Under the pieces are notes generated by a model. That model worked only from the letters and a program-made list of their open reading frames with translations. It did no database searches and was not told the origin of the DNA. Position numbers and translations under genes: made by a program. This document shows, piece by piece, positions 15,972-25,848 of a stretch of DNA of 34,407 bases; position 1 is the stretch's first letter, and each line of letters starts with the position of its first letter. Source of the stretch: Massilia sp. Root335 (GTDB lineage: Bacteria > Pseudomonadota > Gammaproteobacteria > Burkholderiales > Burkholderiaceae_D); NCBI RefSeq assembly GCF_001425685.1, contig NZ_LMCY01000003.1:25905-60311 (forward strand), read 5' to 3'.

Positions 15972-17627
15972 TCAGTTGAGGTAACGCCCAACCCGGATGG
16001 CATTCAGTGGAGTTGTCGCCTTGATCCGTTGAAGAGCTTCTTTCGCTTTTCGGCTGATCTCGACTTTGTCACCATCCCATTTGAGACTCCATTTGATCAG
16101 ACTGGCAAGTTTGACGTCGCTATGCTCTTCCAAGAACACGGCTTCATATTCCTCAACCGTAGCCTTCAACAAGGCTTCGATATGTTCAGGGTTATATCCA
16201 CTGTGTTTAACCATAAATTTCAAAGATTCGTCGAGACTCGGAAGGCGCACAAGAGAAGTATGAGCTTCGTCAAATTTCGTACGAAGGACTACGTCGTCAA
16301 TGGAGCCACCGAACGGATGGCCGCTTAGATCGAATATTTTAGGCTGTGCCTGATGTGCCTCGATGTATTTTTCAATTGATTCGTCGGCCAAGTCGCCACG
16401 ACCAAGTTGGCGCAACATCCACACAGCTCCATTAAGATCGTTTACCCCGATATATTCCACCTCATTAGTCAGAATTCGGCGAATGTCCGCTATGAACTCG
16501 TCGGCGGTTCCGGAGAAGTTTCGATAGAACCGGTCCCACACTTCATGCAGTGCGGTGCTGCGGTCTCTGTTGACAATTTCATCATGAAGTTGCTGAGCCG
16601 CTTCGACGAAACCAGTTCCCGCAAGATAGCCCTGCTCCACAACTTTCGCCAGCGCGAGATCAAGATCATTTACATGATTGAATCCATAAGCTTTAAGCCG
16701 CCCAACCCATGGTAATGCGATATCTTCCTCGTCGTTTCGCTTCTTGACACTGAACAGGACATCGTTCCAAGCGTCTATTTCGGTGACGTTTGGGGTAGCA
16801 GGAGACGACGCATACGAGCACCAAGAAAACAAGACGGCTGACGCGACGGTATCCGCCACGACGTTTTCGTGCATCTGATCGATCGCATCAACGAGTATGC
16901 GCACGATCTTCTTGATTTTTTGAAGAATACGGACGTTTGTGATCTCGAGGTTTTGCACGTGCGGCCAGATCAGTTTGCGAGCAGTCTCACCTTGCGCGAA
17001 CACCAGATCAAAAGCCTCCCGTACTGTTGGGGCATAACTCACCTCGAAGTCGACCACCTTTTCCCTATATGAGCGATACACATCGGCGCAAGAAAGCCTT
17101 TCTGAATTAAAGATGAGCGCTATTTTGCATCCGCGCTCTTCCTTGAGCTCGTTAATCAGTCCCAAGATTTCCTCGGGCTTAAGATAGGTTTGGCGTTCGA
17201 AATCGTCAATGCAAATCAGTGTCTCTTGCACAAAATTTGGAGCGAACGTCTCCAAGCCGAGCGACACCGTTCCGCCATGAGGAAAGGCATTAATTAAGGG
17301 CCTAACTCTGTCCATGCCTTTCCTCAATAAATCCTTCGATAGCTCAGCCCATTCATTGTTCACGACCGACAAAGTGAGTTTGCGCTCCAAGGACTTGAGG
17401 GACACAGTTTTTAAAAACAATGCCATCCTCAACTCCTTCATCGAAGTAATGCCAAACAGCGAAACATAACAATATTTATTGAATTGAATATGACTTTTGC
17501 ATTCTCGCAATTCCTCGTTCCAGATGTACGTCTTTCCGACACCCCATGCGCCAGTCAAAGCTAAGACATCATTGCTTGTACTTGTTAAAAATTCTTTGAG
17601 TACCTGCTTCGTAACTTTTACACTCAA
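15972..17627 (-). CDS. KAP-type P-loop NTPase
   Basis: The 551-aa protein starts at TTG 17627, supported by GATGAGG five bases upstream and by the Walker A motif falling close to the N-terminus. Walker A is GAWGVGKT (residues 26-33). Walker B is LICIDDFER (137-145), whose IDDFER ending is typical of KAP-like P-loop NTPases. LIFNSERL (171-178) fits the following sensor strand. The remaining 370 residues are helical and unrecognised; I see no clear transmembrane helices, which many KAP proteins have. KAP and related STAND-like NTPases recur in defence islands as phage sensors or energy-using parts. It is convergent with the PIN gene, 477 bases apart. Function is unknown; defence is an inference from context. 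Codon use differs from the chromosome. Confidence 0.8.
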   Translation of the reverse strand: MSVKVTKQVLKEFLTSTSNDVLALTGAWGVGKTYIWNEELRECKSHIQFNKYCYVSLFGITSMKELRMALFLKTVSLKSLERKLTLSVVNNEWAELSKDLLRKGMDRVRPLINAFPHGGTVSLGLETFAPNFVQETLICIDDFERQTYLKPEEILGLINELKEERGCKIALIFNSERLSCADVYRSYREKVVDFEVSYAPTVREAFDLVFAQGETARKLIWPHVQNLEITNVRILQKIKKIVRILVDAIDQMHENVVADTVASAVLFSWCSYASSPATPNVTEIDAWNDVLFSVKKRNDEEDIALPWVGRLKAYGFNHVNDLDLALAKVVEQGYLAGTGFVEAAQQLHDEIVNRDRSTALHEVWDRFYRNFSGTADEFIADIRRILTNEVEYIGVNDLNGAVWMLRQLGRGDLADESIEKYIEAHQAQPKIFDLSGHPFGGSIDDVVLRTKFDEAHTSLVRLPSLDESLKFMVKHSGYNPEHIEALLKATVEEYEAVFLEEHSDVKLASLIKWSLKWDGDKVEISRKAKEALQRIKATTPLNAIRVGRYLN

Positions 17628-18258
17628 AATATCCTCATCAATTAAACATTAATGTGTGCAGAGCAACACTTAAAGTTCCCACCAATGGGCGCAACGCGAA
17701 GTAGTTGCTGTATCGACGTTGGCTCCGCTTGCGTTTCTATTCTTTGGCGGCAACCGGTCACTTCGAAGTGGAGGTTTAGTAAAACACCTGATAACTAGAA
17801 GAATTTCAGATGACCCACCTTCGCGAATCATCGCTGAGCCGCAAATGACAAGTATCTCGCGCGAGTCAGTGTGCGGCTCGTGTGATCTCGTCCAGATATT
17901 ATGGCAACGTCCATGCTCTCCAGTGTTGATCGGCACTCACGGTGTCCAGCAGCGACAATGGCTCTGCAGGAAATTTTCCGCACAGGCCGAATTCGTGGAA
18001 AATGACTCCTTCCCTCTGAGGGCACGAGAATGCTAACCTGGAGTTCCCACACTTCCGGTGAGGAGAAGGCGATCGTCACAAAAGCTTGTCTGCGTTGCAT
18101 GACATCAGTTCACCGAGATCTCGTATGCAAGCTCATCATGGGCGTCTTCTGAAGATAAAGCTCACATTAACCGGTCTTAAAAGTTCACCTGATTACCTTA
18201 CCCGCCGCCAAGTCTTCTTTAAGAATTAGTCGAATTTCCATAACATGGAGAGGATAAA
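17628..18258. other. Island stretch upstream of the NTPase with no recognised gene
   Basis: Frames of 88-105 residues overlap each other on both strands here, but their translations have the composition of noncoding DNA and no good starts. The part next to 17628 should hold the NTPase promoter and its ribosome binding site at 17633-17639. Decayed coding DNA is possible. Confidence 0.4.
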
Positions 18259-18438
18259 TTACGGTGTATTGATTTGATTTCTCACTTCGTTTGCGAACTG
18301 GATTAGCCGCCCCTCAATATCACACAATTCCGTTAGGATCGACCCGACGCCCATGACCGCTTCGCTACCGCAATAAGATACGCAGCGATCCCCATAGACA
18401 AACGCGTACTGAGTCAGGACTTTAGGCCCACCTATCAC
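18259..18438 (-). CDS. Small hypothetical protein (59 aa) near the guaA-side island border
   Basis: A GTG-initiated frame encodes VIGGPKVLTQYAFVYGDRCV followed by a second half with hydrophobic-acidic patterning (GVGSILTELCDIEGRLIQFA). The composition is protein-like, unlike the surrounding frames. No convincing ribosome binding site precedes the GTG; a GAGG lies 13 bases away. It could be an intact small protein of the island or the tail of a lost gene. It runs in the same direction as guaA and the NTPase. I recognise no family. Confidence 0.35.
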   Translation of the reverse strand: MIGGPKVLTQYAFVYGDRCVSYCGSEAVMGVGSILTELCDIEGRLIQFANEVRNQINTP

Positions 18439-18484
18439 TAAGCTTGAGTGACCTCAACACCGTGTGTTCACCTGCGTTATCCTG

Positions 18485-18515
18485 CAAAAAGCCCGCCATG
18501 GGGGGCGGGCTTTTA
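18485..18515 (-). terminator. Bidirectional rho-independent terminator after guaA
   Basis: AAAAGCCCGCC (18487-18497) and GGCGGGCTTTT (18504-18514) form a perfect 11-bp stem with a 6-base loop. T runs occur on both strands. It lies 35 bases past the guaA stop. Confidence 0.92.
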
Positions 18516-18548
18516 GGGACTGCTAAGTTAAGTTTCCACCAGGAAACT

Positions 18549-18567
18549 TCACTCCCACTCAATCGTC
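18549..18567 (-). other. Attachment-like site in the guaA 3' end (proximal)
   Basis: These are the last 19 bases of guaA, encoding the TIEWE C-terminus and stop. They are matched at 15 of 19 positions by 13461-13479 in the same orientation, marking the guaA-side border of the putative island. Confidence 0.55.
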
Positions 18568-20159
18568 GCCGGCGGCTTCCCCGAAATATCGTACACGACG
18601 CGATTGATGCCCCGCACCTCGTTGATGATGCGATTCGACACCTTCCCGAGCAACTCGTGCGGCAAATGCGCCCACTGCGCCGTCATGAAGTCCAGCGTCT
18701 GCACTGCGCGCAGCGCGACGACGTATTCGTAGGTGCGGCCGTCGCCCATCACGCCCACCGATTTCACCGGCAGGAACACGGCAAACGCCTGCGACGTGGC
18801 TTCGTACCAGTTCACCGGGGCCTTGCCCGCATCGATGCCCGGCACGCGTGGCGATTCGAACGGGGTGTTGCGCAGTTCTTCGATGAAGATCGCGTCCGCT
18901 TCGCGCAGCAGGTCGGCGAACTCGCGCTTCACTTCGCCGAGGATGCGCACGCCCAGGCCCGGGCCCGGGAACGGGTGGCGATACACCATGTCGTGCGGCA
19001 GGCCCAGGGCGACGCCCAGCTTGCGCACTTCGTCCTTGAACAGTTCGCGCAGCGGTTCCAGCAACTTCAGGTTCAGCGTTTCCGGCAGGCCGCCCACGTT
19101 GTGGTGGCTCTTGATCGTCTGGCCTTTCTTGCCCTTGCCGGCCGATTCGATCACGTCCGGGTAGATCGTGCCCTGCGCCAGCCAGCGGGCCGCAGTCAGT
19201 TGCTTGGCCTGCTCCTGGAACACTTCCACGAATTCGCGGCCGATGATCTTGCGCTTCTGCTCCGGATCGTTGACGCCAGCCAGGTGGCCCATGAACTGGT
19301 CGGACGCGTCGATGCGCAGCACCTTCACGCCGAGGTTTTTCGAGAACATGTCCATGACCATCTTGCCCTCGTCCTTGCGCAGCAGGCCGTGGTCGACGAA
19401 GACGCAGGTCAGCTGGTCGCCGATGGCGCGGTGGATCAGGGCTGCTGCGACACTGCTGTCGACGCCGCCGGACAGGCCGAGGATGACTTCATCGCTGCCG
19501 ACCTGGGCGCGGATCTTTTCGACGGCTTCGCCGATGTAGTCCGGCATGTTCCAGTCGCTCTTGCAGCCGCAGATCTCGTGCACGAAGCGGCCGATGATGG
19601 CTTCGCCCTGCGTCGTGTGCGTCACTTCCGGGTGGAATTGCAGCGCGTAGAAACGGCGTTCCTCGTCGGCCATCGCGGCGACCGGGCAGGAATCGGTGCT
19701 GCCCATCAGCTTGAAGCCTGCCGGCATTTCCAGGACCTTGTCGCCGTGGCTCATCCAGACCTTCAGCATGCCGTGGCCTTCGCTGGTCACGAAGTCGTTG
19801 ATGCCGTTCAGCAGTTGCGTGTGGCCGCGGGCGCGCACCTCGGCGTAGCCGAATTCGCGGACCTTTCCGTTCTCGACCTTGCCGCCCAGTTGCGCGGCCA
19901 TCGTCTGCATGCCGTAGCAGATGCCCAGCACGGGCACGCCCAGTTCAAAGACGGCTTGCGGGGCGCGCGGCGAATCGCCTTCGAGCGTCGAGTTGTGGCT
20001 GCCGGACAGGATCACTCCGGATGCGCCGTAGTTGCGCACGAAGTCGTCGCCGATGTCGTAGGGATAGACCTCGGAGAACACGCCGGCGTCGCGCACGCGG
20101 CGGGCGATCAGTTGGGTAACCTGGGAACCGAAGTCGAGGATGAGGATCTTGGAATGCAT
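18549..20159 (-). CDS. guaA: GMP synthase (glutamine-hydrolysing)
   Basis: The 536-aa enzyme converts XMP to GMP using glutamine and ATP, the last step of guanine nucleotide synthesis. The start at 20159 gives the conserved [20 protein letters not shown]; a longer frame upstream runs into an intergenic repeat. The class I glutamine amidotransferase domain has C81 in [12 protein letters not shown] and the HPEVTHT motif with its histidine and glutamate. The ATP pyrophosphatase domain carries the PP-loop [13 protein letters not shown], and the dimerisation domain ends in PPATIEWE. It follows guaB on the same strand across a 118-base spacer that holds two repeat elements. Its 3' end appears to have served as an integration site. 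Confidence 0.98.
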   Translation of the reverse strand: MHSKILILDFGSQVTQLIARRVRDAGVFSEVYPYDIGDDFVRNYGASGVILSGSHNSTLEGDSPRAPQAVFELGVPVLGICYGMQTMAAQLGGKVENGKVREFGYAEVRARGHTQLLNGINDFVTSEGHGMLKVWMSHGDKVLEMPAGFKLMGSTDSCPVAAMADEERRFYALQFHPEVTHTTQGEAIIGRFVHEICGCKSDWNMPDYIGEAVEKIRAQVGSDEVILGLSGGVDSSVAAALIHRAIGDQLTCVFVDHGLLRKDEGKMVMDMFSKNLGVKVLRIDASDQFMGHLAGVNDPEQKRKIIGREFVEVFQEQAKQLTAARWLAQGTIYPDVIESAGKGKKGQTIKSHHNVGGLPETLNLKLLEPLRELFKDEVRKLGVALGLPHDMVYRHPFPGPGLGVRILGEVKREFADLLREADAIFIEELRNTPFESPRVPGIDAGKAPVNWYEATSQAFAVFLPVKSVGVMGDGRTYEYVVALRAVQTLDFMTAQWAHLPHELLGKVSNRIINEVRGINRVVYDISGKPPATIEWE

Positions 20160-20180
20160 GTAATGGTGATGGTTGAATGG

Positions 20181-20204
20181 TGGGCACGGGGTGCCCACCC
20201 TACG
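20181..20204. repeat. Intergenic exact repeat, copy 1
   Basis: A 24-base sequence (GGGCACGGGGTGCCCACCC at its core) is identical to 22541-22564. It contains the dyad GGGCACGGGGTGCCC. It lies between guaB and guaA. Confidence 0.92.
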
Positions 20205-20217
20205 TCAGATGGTATTC

Positions 20218-20265
20218 GTAGGGTGGGCATTTGAGGCCAGTGGCCTCAAATGAAACGTGCCCACC
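20218..20265. repeat. Nested-hairpin intergenic repeat, copy 1
   Basis: The inner stem ATTTGAGGCC/GGCCTCAAAT (10 bp, loop AGT) sits inside an outer stem GGTGGGC/GCCCACC. A diverged copy at 22386-22432 keeps both stems through paired changes. It lies in the guaB-guaA spacer. Confidence 0.85.
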
Positions 20266-20277
20266 TTGGCCGATCGA

Positions 20278-22385
<2,108 letters not shown>

Positions 22386-22389
<4 letters not shown>

Positions 22390-22432
22390 GGCGGGCATTC
22401 GAGGCCAGTGGCCTCGAATGAAACGTACCCGC
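22386..22432. repeat. Nested-hairpin intergenic repeat, copy 2
   Basis: This is the diverged copy of 20218-20265. The inner stem is ATTCGAGGCC/GGCCTCGAAT with loop AGT and the outer stem GCGGG/CCCGC. It begins at the stop codon of the DUF4124 gene. Confidence 0.85.
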
Positions 22433-22434
22433 GC

Positions 22435-22537
22435 GTAATGCCAACGCGCCGCACATGTCACTGTGCGCGCCGGTAACGCCAACACACTGCATACGTCACC
22501 ATGCCCGCGAGTAACGCCAACACGCTGCACACGTCAC
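22435..22537. repeat. Three tandem repeats with 38-base period
   Basis: Units start at 22435, 22473 and 22511. The first 27 bases of each are conserved (beginning GTAAYGCCAACRCRCYGCA), and the following 11 bases vary. Related units occur at 34185 and 34213. They lie between convergent genes and run directly into the 22541 repeat. Confidence 0.8.
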
Positions 22538-22540
22538 GCG

Positions 22541-22564
22541 TGGGCACGGGGTGCCCACCCTACG
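22541..22564. repeat. Intergenic exact repeat, copy 2
   Basis: Identical over 24 bases to 20181-20204. The stop codon of rnfH (22560-22562) lies inside it. Confidence 0.92.
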
Positions 22565-22874
22565 CGACCGGCGCCGCCTGCCCGGACTGCTTCTTGGCCG
22601 CGCGCTTGCGCCGCGAATCCTTCGGATCGGCCACGAGCGGGCGATAGATCTCGACGCGGTCGCCGTCGCGCAGCACGGTGTCCAGCGACTTTTTCTTGGC
22701 GTAGATGCCGACCGGCTGCGTCACCAGGTTGATGTCGGGGAAGCTGGCGAGCACGCCGCTCCGCTCGATCGCCTGGCCGACGGTCGTGCCGGGCGCCACG
22801 CGCAGCGGACGGATGAATTCCTGCTGCGGCAGCGCATACATCACGGCGACCTGCAATTCCGCCGGCTCAGCCAT
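22560..22874 (-). CDS. rnfH: RnfH-family ubiquitin-like protein
   Basis: The 104-aa protein has the RnfH/UPF0125 beta-grasp fold: LQVAVMYALPQQEFIRPLRV, TTVGQAIERSGVL, INLVTQPVGIYAKKKSLDTVLRDGDRVEIYRPLVADPKDSRRKRA. The family accompanies either Rnf electron-transport genes or, as here, ratA. Its biochemical role is unsettled. It overlaps the end of ratA by eight bases, so the pair is translationally coupled. The short basic C-terminal tail (RRKRAAKKQ) is usual for the family. Confidence 0.93.
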   Translation of the reverse strand: MAEPAELQVAVMYALPQQEFIRPLRVAPGTTVGQAIERSGVLASFPDINLVTQPVGIYAKKKSLDTVLRDGDRVEIYRPLVADPKDSRRKRAAKKQSGQAAPVA

Positions 22875-23298
22875 AAATCACCTCGGCGCGCTTGCAGAAC
22901 GAATCGACCATCGTGTTGGCGATCATGCCGAACACGGGCCCGACGAGTTGTTCGAGGATAATGCTCGAGAACTCGTACTGCATGTCGAAGTCGATCTTGC
23001 AGGCGTCGGCGCGCAGCGCCTTGAAACTCCACGTGGCCTCCAGCATCTTGAACGGACCGTCGACGAGGTGCATCTTCATCTGGCCCGGACGCTGGTTGTG
23101 GTTGGACGTCGTGAAGCTCTGCTTAACGCCATGGAAATTGATCTGCAGGCAGGCCACCAGCTTGTCGTCGCCGCGTTCGAGCAATTTCACGCCGCTGCAC
23201 CAGGGGAGGAATTTCGGATAGTCCTCGACTTTTGCGACCAGATCGAACATCTGTTCGGCGCTATACCCGAGGAAAACTGATTTGTGCACTACTGCCAT
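22867..23298 (-). CDS. ratA: RatA-type START/coenzyme Q-binding protein
   Basis: The 143-aa protein belongs to the polyketide cyclase/COQ10 (START-like) family annotated as RatA toxin in E. coli, where it was reported to hinder 70S ribosome assembly; homologues also bind quinone-related lipids. Family features include HKSVFLGYSAEQMFDLVAKVEDYPKFLPWC, an MVDGPF-like LVDGPFKMLEATWSFK and the C-terminal amphipathic helix LVGPVFGMIANTMVDSFCKRA. It is divergent from smpB and coupled to rnfH, the conserved betaproteobacterial arrangement. No strong ribosome binding site precedes the ATG. Whether it acts as a toxin here is unknown. Confidence 0.93.
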   Translation of the reverse strand: MAVVHKSVFLGYSAEQMFDLVAKVEDYPKFLPWCSGVKLLERGDDKLVACLQINFHGVKQSFTTSNHNQRPGQMKMHLVDGPFKMLEATWSFKALRADACKIDFDMQYEFSSIILEQLVGPVFGMIANTMVDSFCKRAEVIYG

Positions 23299-23406
23299 TG
23301 GTCAACCGTTTGTTATGATGTTGGTTACGTTGCATTTTGCGCTCGCGGAATCCTTTCAAGAGCGCGACAACGGTAGTTTAACCGACGCGCGGAAATTAGC
23401 GATTTC

Positions 23407-23856
23407 ATGAGTATTATTGACAATAAAAAAGCCTTTTTCGACTACTTCATCGAGGACCGCTACGAGGCCGGCCTCGTGCTGGAAGGGTGGGAAGTGAAGG
23501 CGATCCGCGACGGCCGCGTGCAGATCAAGGAAGCGTACGTCGTCGTGCGCAACGGCGAGCTGTACCTGTTCGGCGCCCACATCAGCGCGCTCACGACCGC
23601 CTCCGCCTGGAGCCATCCGGAAGCCCTGCGCACCCGCAAGCTGCTGCTGCACAAGGCGGAAATCGACAAGCTGGTCGGCAAGGTCGAACGTTCCGGCTAC
23701 ACCCTCGTCCCCCTCAACCTGCACTTCAAGGGCGGCCGCGTGAAATGCGAAGTCGGCCTCGCCAAGGGCAAGAAGCAGCACGACAAGCGCGATACCGAGC
23801 GCGACCGCGACGCCAAGCGCGAGGTCGACAAGGCGATGAAGCAGCATCGCCGTTGA
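23407..23856 (+). CDS. smpB: SsrA-binding protein SmpB
   Basis: The 149-aa protein binds tmRNA and brings it to stalled ribosomes for trans-translation. The sequence shows the OB-fold hallmarks: [40 protein letters not shown], the [25 protein letters not shown] block, and the C-terminal [23 protein letters not shown] tail, which becomes helical in the mRNA channel. Length is normal. It is divergent from ratA, with the promoters of both in the 108-base gap. A decamer repeat follows its stop. Confidence 0.98.
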   Translation: MSIIDNKKAFFDYFIEDRYEAGLVLEGWEVKAIRDGRVQIKEAYVVVRNGELYLFGAHISALTTASAWSHPEALRTRKLLLHKAEIDKLVGKVERSGYTLVPLNLHFKGGRVKCEVGLAKGKKQHDKRDTERDRDAKREVDKAMKQHRR

Positions 23857-23860
23857 GGCC

Positions 23861-23910
23861 GGCTTAGCGCGGCTCAGTGCGGCTCAGTGCGGCTCAGTGC
23901 GGCTCAGTGC
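23861..23910. repeat. Decamer tandem repeat (GGCTCAGTGC)n
   Basis: Four exact copies lie at 23871-23910, preceded by a degenerate copy at 23861-23870. The stop codon of the downstream convergent lipoprotein gene lies inside the last copy. Confidence 0.95.
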
Positions 23911-24392
23911 GGCGCATCCTCCGGCATGGCCGACGAATGGTGGCTCGTGATGAGCCACTTGCCGCCGCCCGATGCGGGCTCCCAGCGATACGTGAAGGTG
24001 TAGCGGGCGTGCACGACCTGTCCCGTCGCGCCGAACGTGAATGTGTAGAGGCCGGCGTCCACCGCCGTGTTGCAGGCCGTGTCCACGAAGCGGAGGTCGA
24101 TCTTGCCGGACGGCCGGCTTTGCAGGAAGTGCTCGAAATACGCTTCCTTGTCCGCCGGCGTCAGGCGCGGCCGGTTCGACACGGTGGGCAACAAGATCGA
24201 CCGCTCGGCATAATTGGCGACGACCTGGTGCGGATCGCCCGTCTGCAGCGAGGCGTTCCAGCGGTCGAACAGGGCCGCGACATCCTGCTCGCTGGCGCGC
24301 CGGCAAGCGCCGCCGGGCGCCTGCGTCGCGCAGCCCGCCAACGCGAGACCAAGCCCTGCCGCCAACGCCTTCCACGGTGCGAACGAACGCAT
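23904..24392 (-). CDS. SnoaL/DUF4440-like lipoprotein
   Basis: The 162-aa protein starts at 24392, with AGGAGG six bases upstream. The signal peptide ends in a lipobox (LALAGC), so it is a lipoprotein. The mature part is a SnoaL-like (NTF2-fold) domain of the SgcJ/EcaC type: DVAALFDRWNASLQTGDPHQVVANYAERSILLPTVSN, then KEAYFEHFLQSRPSGKIDL and RYTFTYRWEPASGGGKWLITSHHSS. Such domains bind small molecules or associate with calmodulin-kinase-like proteins; the function here is unknown. It lies 83 bases downstream of the exporter gene on the same strand, so cotranscription is possible. Confidence 0.85.
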   Translation of the reverse strand: MRSFAPWKALAAGLGLALAGCATQAPGGACRRASEQDVAALFDRWNASLQTGDPHQVVANYAERSILLPTVSNRPRLTPADKEAYFEHFLQSRPSGKIDLRFVDTACNTAVDAGLYTFTFGATGQVVHARYTFTYRWEPASGGGKWLITSHHSSAMPEDAPH

Positions 24393-24475
24393 TTGCGCCT
24401 CCTGTCGCCGGACGAACCGGCACGCGATGATCGTCAGACCACGCGCGCGCTGATCCGTTCCGTGCGCGGCGCCGG

Positions 24476-25672
24476 TCAGGCCGCGGCCACCCTGCCCCGC
24501 GCCATCGCATTGCCCAGCTGGCATGCGACGAAGCTGGCGACGAGGCCGACCGCCACGCCGCACGCGAGCTTGAACGCGCTGCCGAACAGTTGCGGCGCCA
24601 CGAGGCCGGAGACGAGTGCGAACGACATCATCTGGATGAACGCCAGCATCGACGACGCGAGGCCGCGGTTGTCCGGGAACAGGCCGAGCGCGGCCACCTG
24701 GATCGCGGGCATGGCCACCGCGAGGCCGAACGTGTAGACCATCAGCGGCAGCACCGCCCACGGCACGTCGACCGCATCGTCGGCCAGCGCCGTGTAGCCC
24801 ACGTTCAGCACGCAGGCCGCCGCCATCGTCACGAAGCCGATGGCGCGCATGCGCGCGGGCGCCACGCGCGTCGCACGCTTGCCGCCCCAGGCCGAGCCGA
24901 TCACCATGCCGCTGATCAGGGGAATGAACATCCACGCGAACGCCGTTTCCGGCAGGTGCAGGATCTCCATCACGAAGTTGGCGGCGGAGCCGATGTACAG
25001 CGACAGGCCGCCGAACGCGAGGCCCACGGACAGCGACAGCAGCAGGAATTGCGGATGTCCCAGCACCTTGAGGTAGTTGCGGGCGATGGCCACGCCGTGG
25101 AACGCGTGGCGCTTTTCGACCGGCAGGCTTTCCGGCAGCAGGCGCCAGGTCGCCAGCAGCATGACGGCGCCGAACAGCGCGAGGAACACGAACGTCGCGC
25201 GCCATCCGAACGTCACGTGCAGCCAGCCGCCCAGCACCGGCGCGATGGCAGGCGCGAGGCCGAACACCATCATGATGTGCGACATGATGCGCTGGGCGTC
25301 CGCGCCGGAGAACCGGTCCTGCACGATGGCCTGGCCGATGACGGAGCCGGCGCCGGCCGACATGCCCTGCAGCGCGCGGAACAGCAGCAGAGCGCCGAAC
25401 GTCGGCGCCAGCGCGGCGCCGGCCGACGCGAGGGTGTAGACCGTCAGCGCGACCATGATCACGGGACGGCGGCCGAAGGAATCGGACAGCGTCCCGTAGA
25501 ACAGCATCATGAACGCGAACATGAACAGGAACACCGACAGCGTCTGCTGCACGGCGACGGGCCCGACGTCGAACGCCCGCCCGATGGCGGGGATCGACGG
25601 CAGGTAGGTATCGATCGCGAGGGCGCCCACCATGCCGAGGCAGGCCAGGATGACGGTCAGGAGTCTTTGCAT
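24476..25672 (-). CDS. MFS drug-efflux transporter, Bcr/CflA type
   Basis: The 398-aa proton-driven exporter is predicted to span the inner membrane 12 times. The start at 25672 is chosen because AAGG sits seven bases upstream; the ATG at 25678 would touch that site. Motif A is FYGTLSDSFGRRPVIMVAL after TM2, and DTYLPSIPAIGRAFDV after TM1 is the Bcr/CflA signature. RALQGMSAGAGSVIGQAIVQD in TM4 is motif B-like, and the TM5 region has APAIAPVLGGWL (motif C, antiporter). Substrates of the subfamily include bicyclomycin and other small drugs. The gene is followed closely by the lipoprotein gene. Confidence 0.94.
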   Translation of the reverse strand: MQRLLTVILACLGMVGALAIDTYLPSIPAIGRAFDVGPVAVQQTLSVFLFMFAFMMLFYGTLSDSFGRRPVIMVALTVYTLASAGAALAPTFGALLLFRALQGMSAGAGSVIGQAIVQDRFSGADAQRIMSHIMMVFGLAPAIAPVLGGWLHVTFGWRATFVFLALFGAVMLLATWRLLPESLPVEKRHAFHGVAIARNYLKVLGHPQFLLLSLSVGLAFGGLSLYIGSAANFVMEILHLPETAFAWMFIPLISGMVIGSAWGGKRATRVAPARMRAIGFVTMAAACVLNVGYTALADDAVDVPWAVLPLMVYTFGLAVAMPAIQVAALGLFPDNRGLASSMLAFIQMMSFALVSGLVAPQLFGSAFKLACGVAVGLVASFVACQLGNAMARGRVAAA

Positions 25673-25848
25673 ATGCATGCCTTGATCAAAACATCGGCAC
25701 TGCACCATGCGAGCGTCCGAGGGACGAAATTGTAGCGGGAAACGCGAACGCCGTCTCGACGCCCCGCCGCGCCGCCGCGCCCGGACGGCGGCGGCGCTGG
25801 AACACCGAGGGCACGCAGGCGCAGCCAGTGCCGCCTGCGCGCACGCGA

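Larger units (their letters stand above)
13461..18567. mobile_element. Putative 5.1-kb genomic island at the guaA 3' end
   Basis: The segment is bounded by two same-orientation copies of the guaA 3' end, and by eye it is richer in A and T than both flanks, with frequent AAA, ATA, TTA and AGA codons. The guaA 3' end is a well-known integration site for islands and ICEs. Contents are a PIN-domain protein, a KAP-type NTPase, and several small or decayed frames. No integrase, relaxase or transposase is recognisable, so it is either a degraded element or one moved by an enzyme supplied from elsewhere. The intrinsic terminator at 18485-18515 would be island DNA under this model. Confidence 0.55.

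Noticed and set aside
17719..18036. Plus-strand frame of about 105 residues in the island
   Set aside because: It overlaps equally long minus-strand frames, starts at TTG without a ribosome binding site and has noncoding-like composition.
22435..22537. CRISPR array
   Set aside because: Only three units with a 38-base period, spacers of about 11 bases, strong GC bias and related copies elsewhere; no cas genes.
22867..23298. RatA-RnfH as an active toxin-antitoxin system
   Set aside because: The pair is widely conserved next to smpB as housekeeping genes; the toxin name comes from one E. coli study, and nothing here points to a mobile toxin-antitoxin unit.
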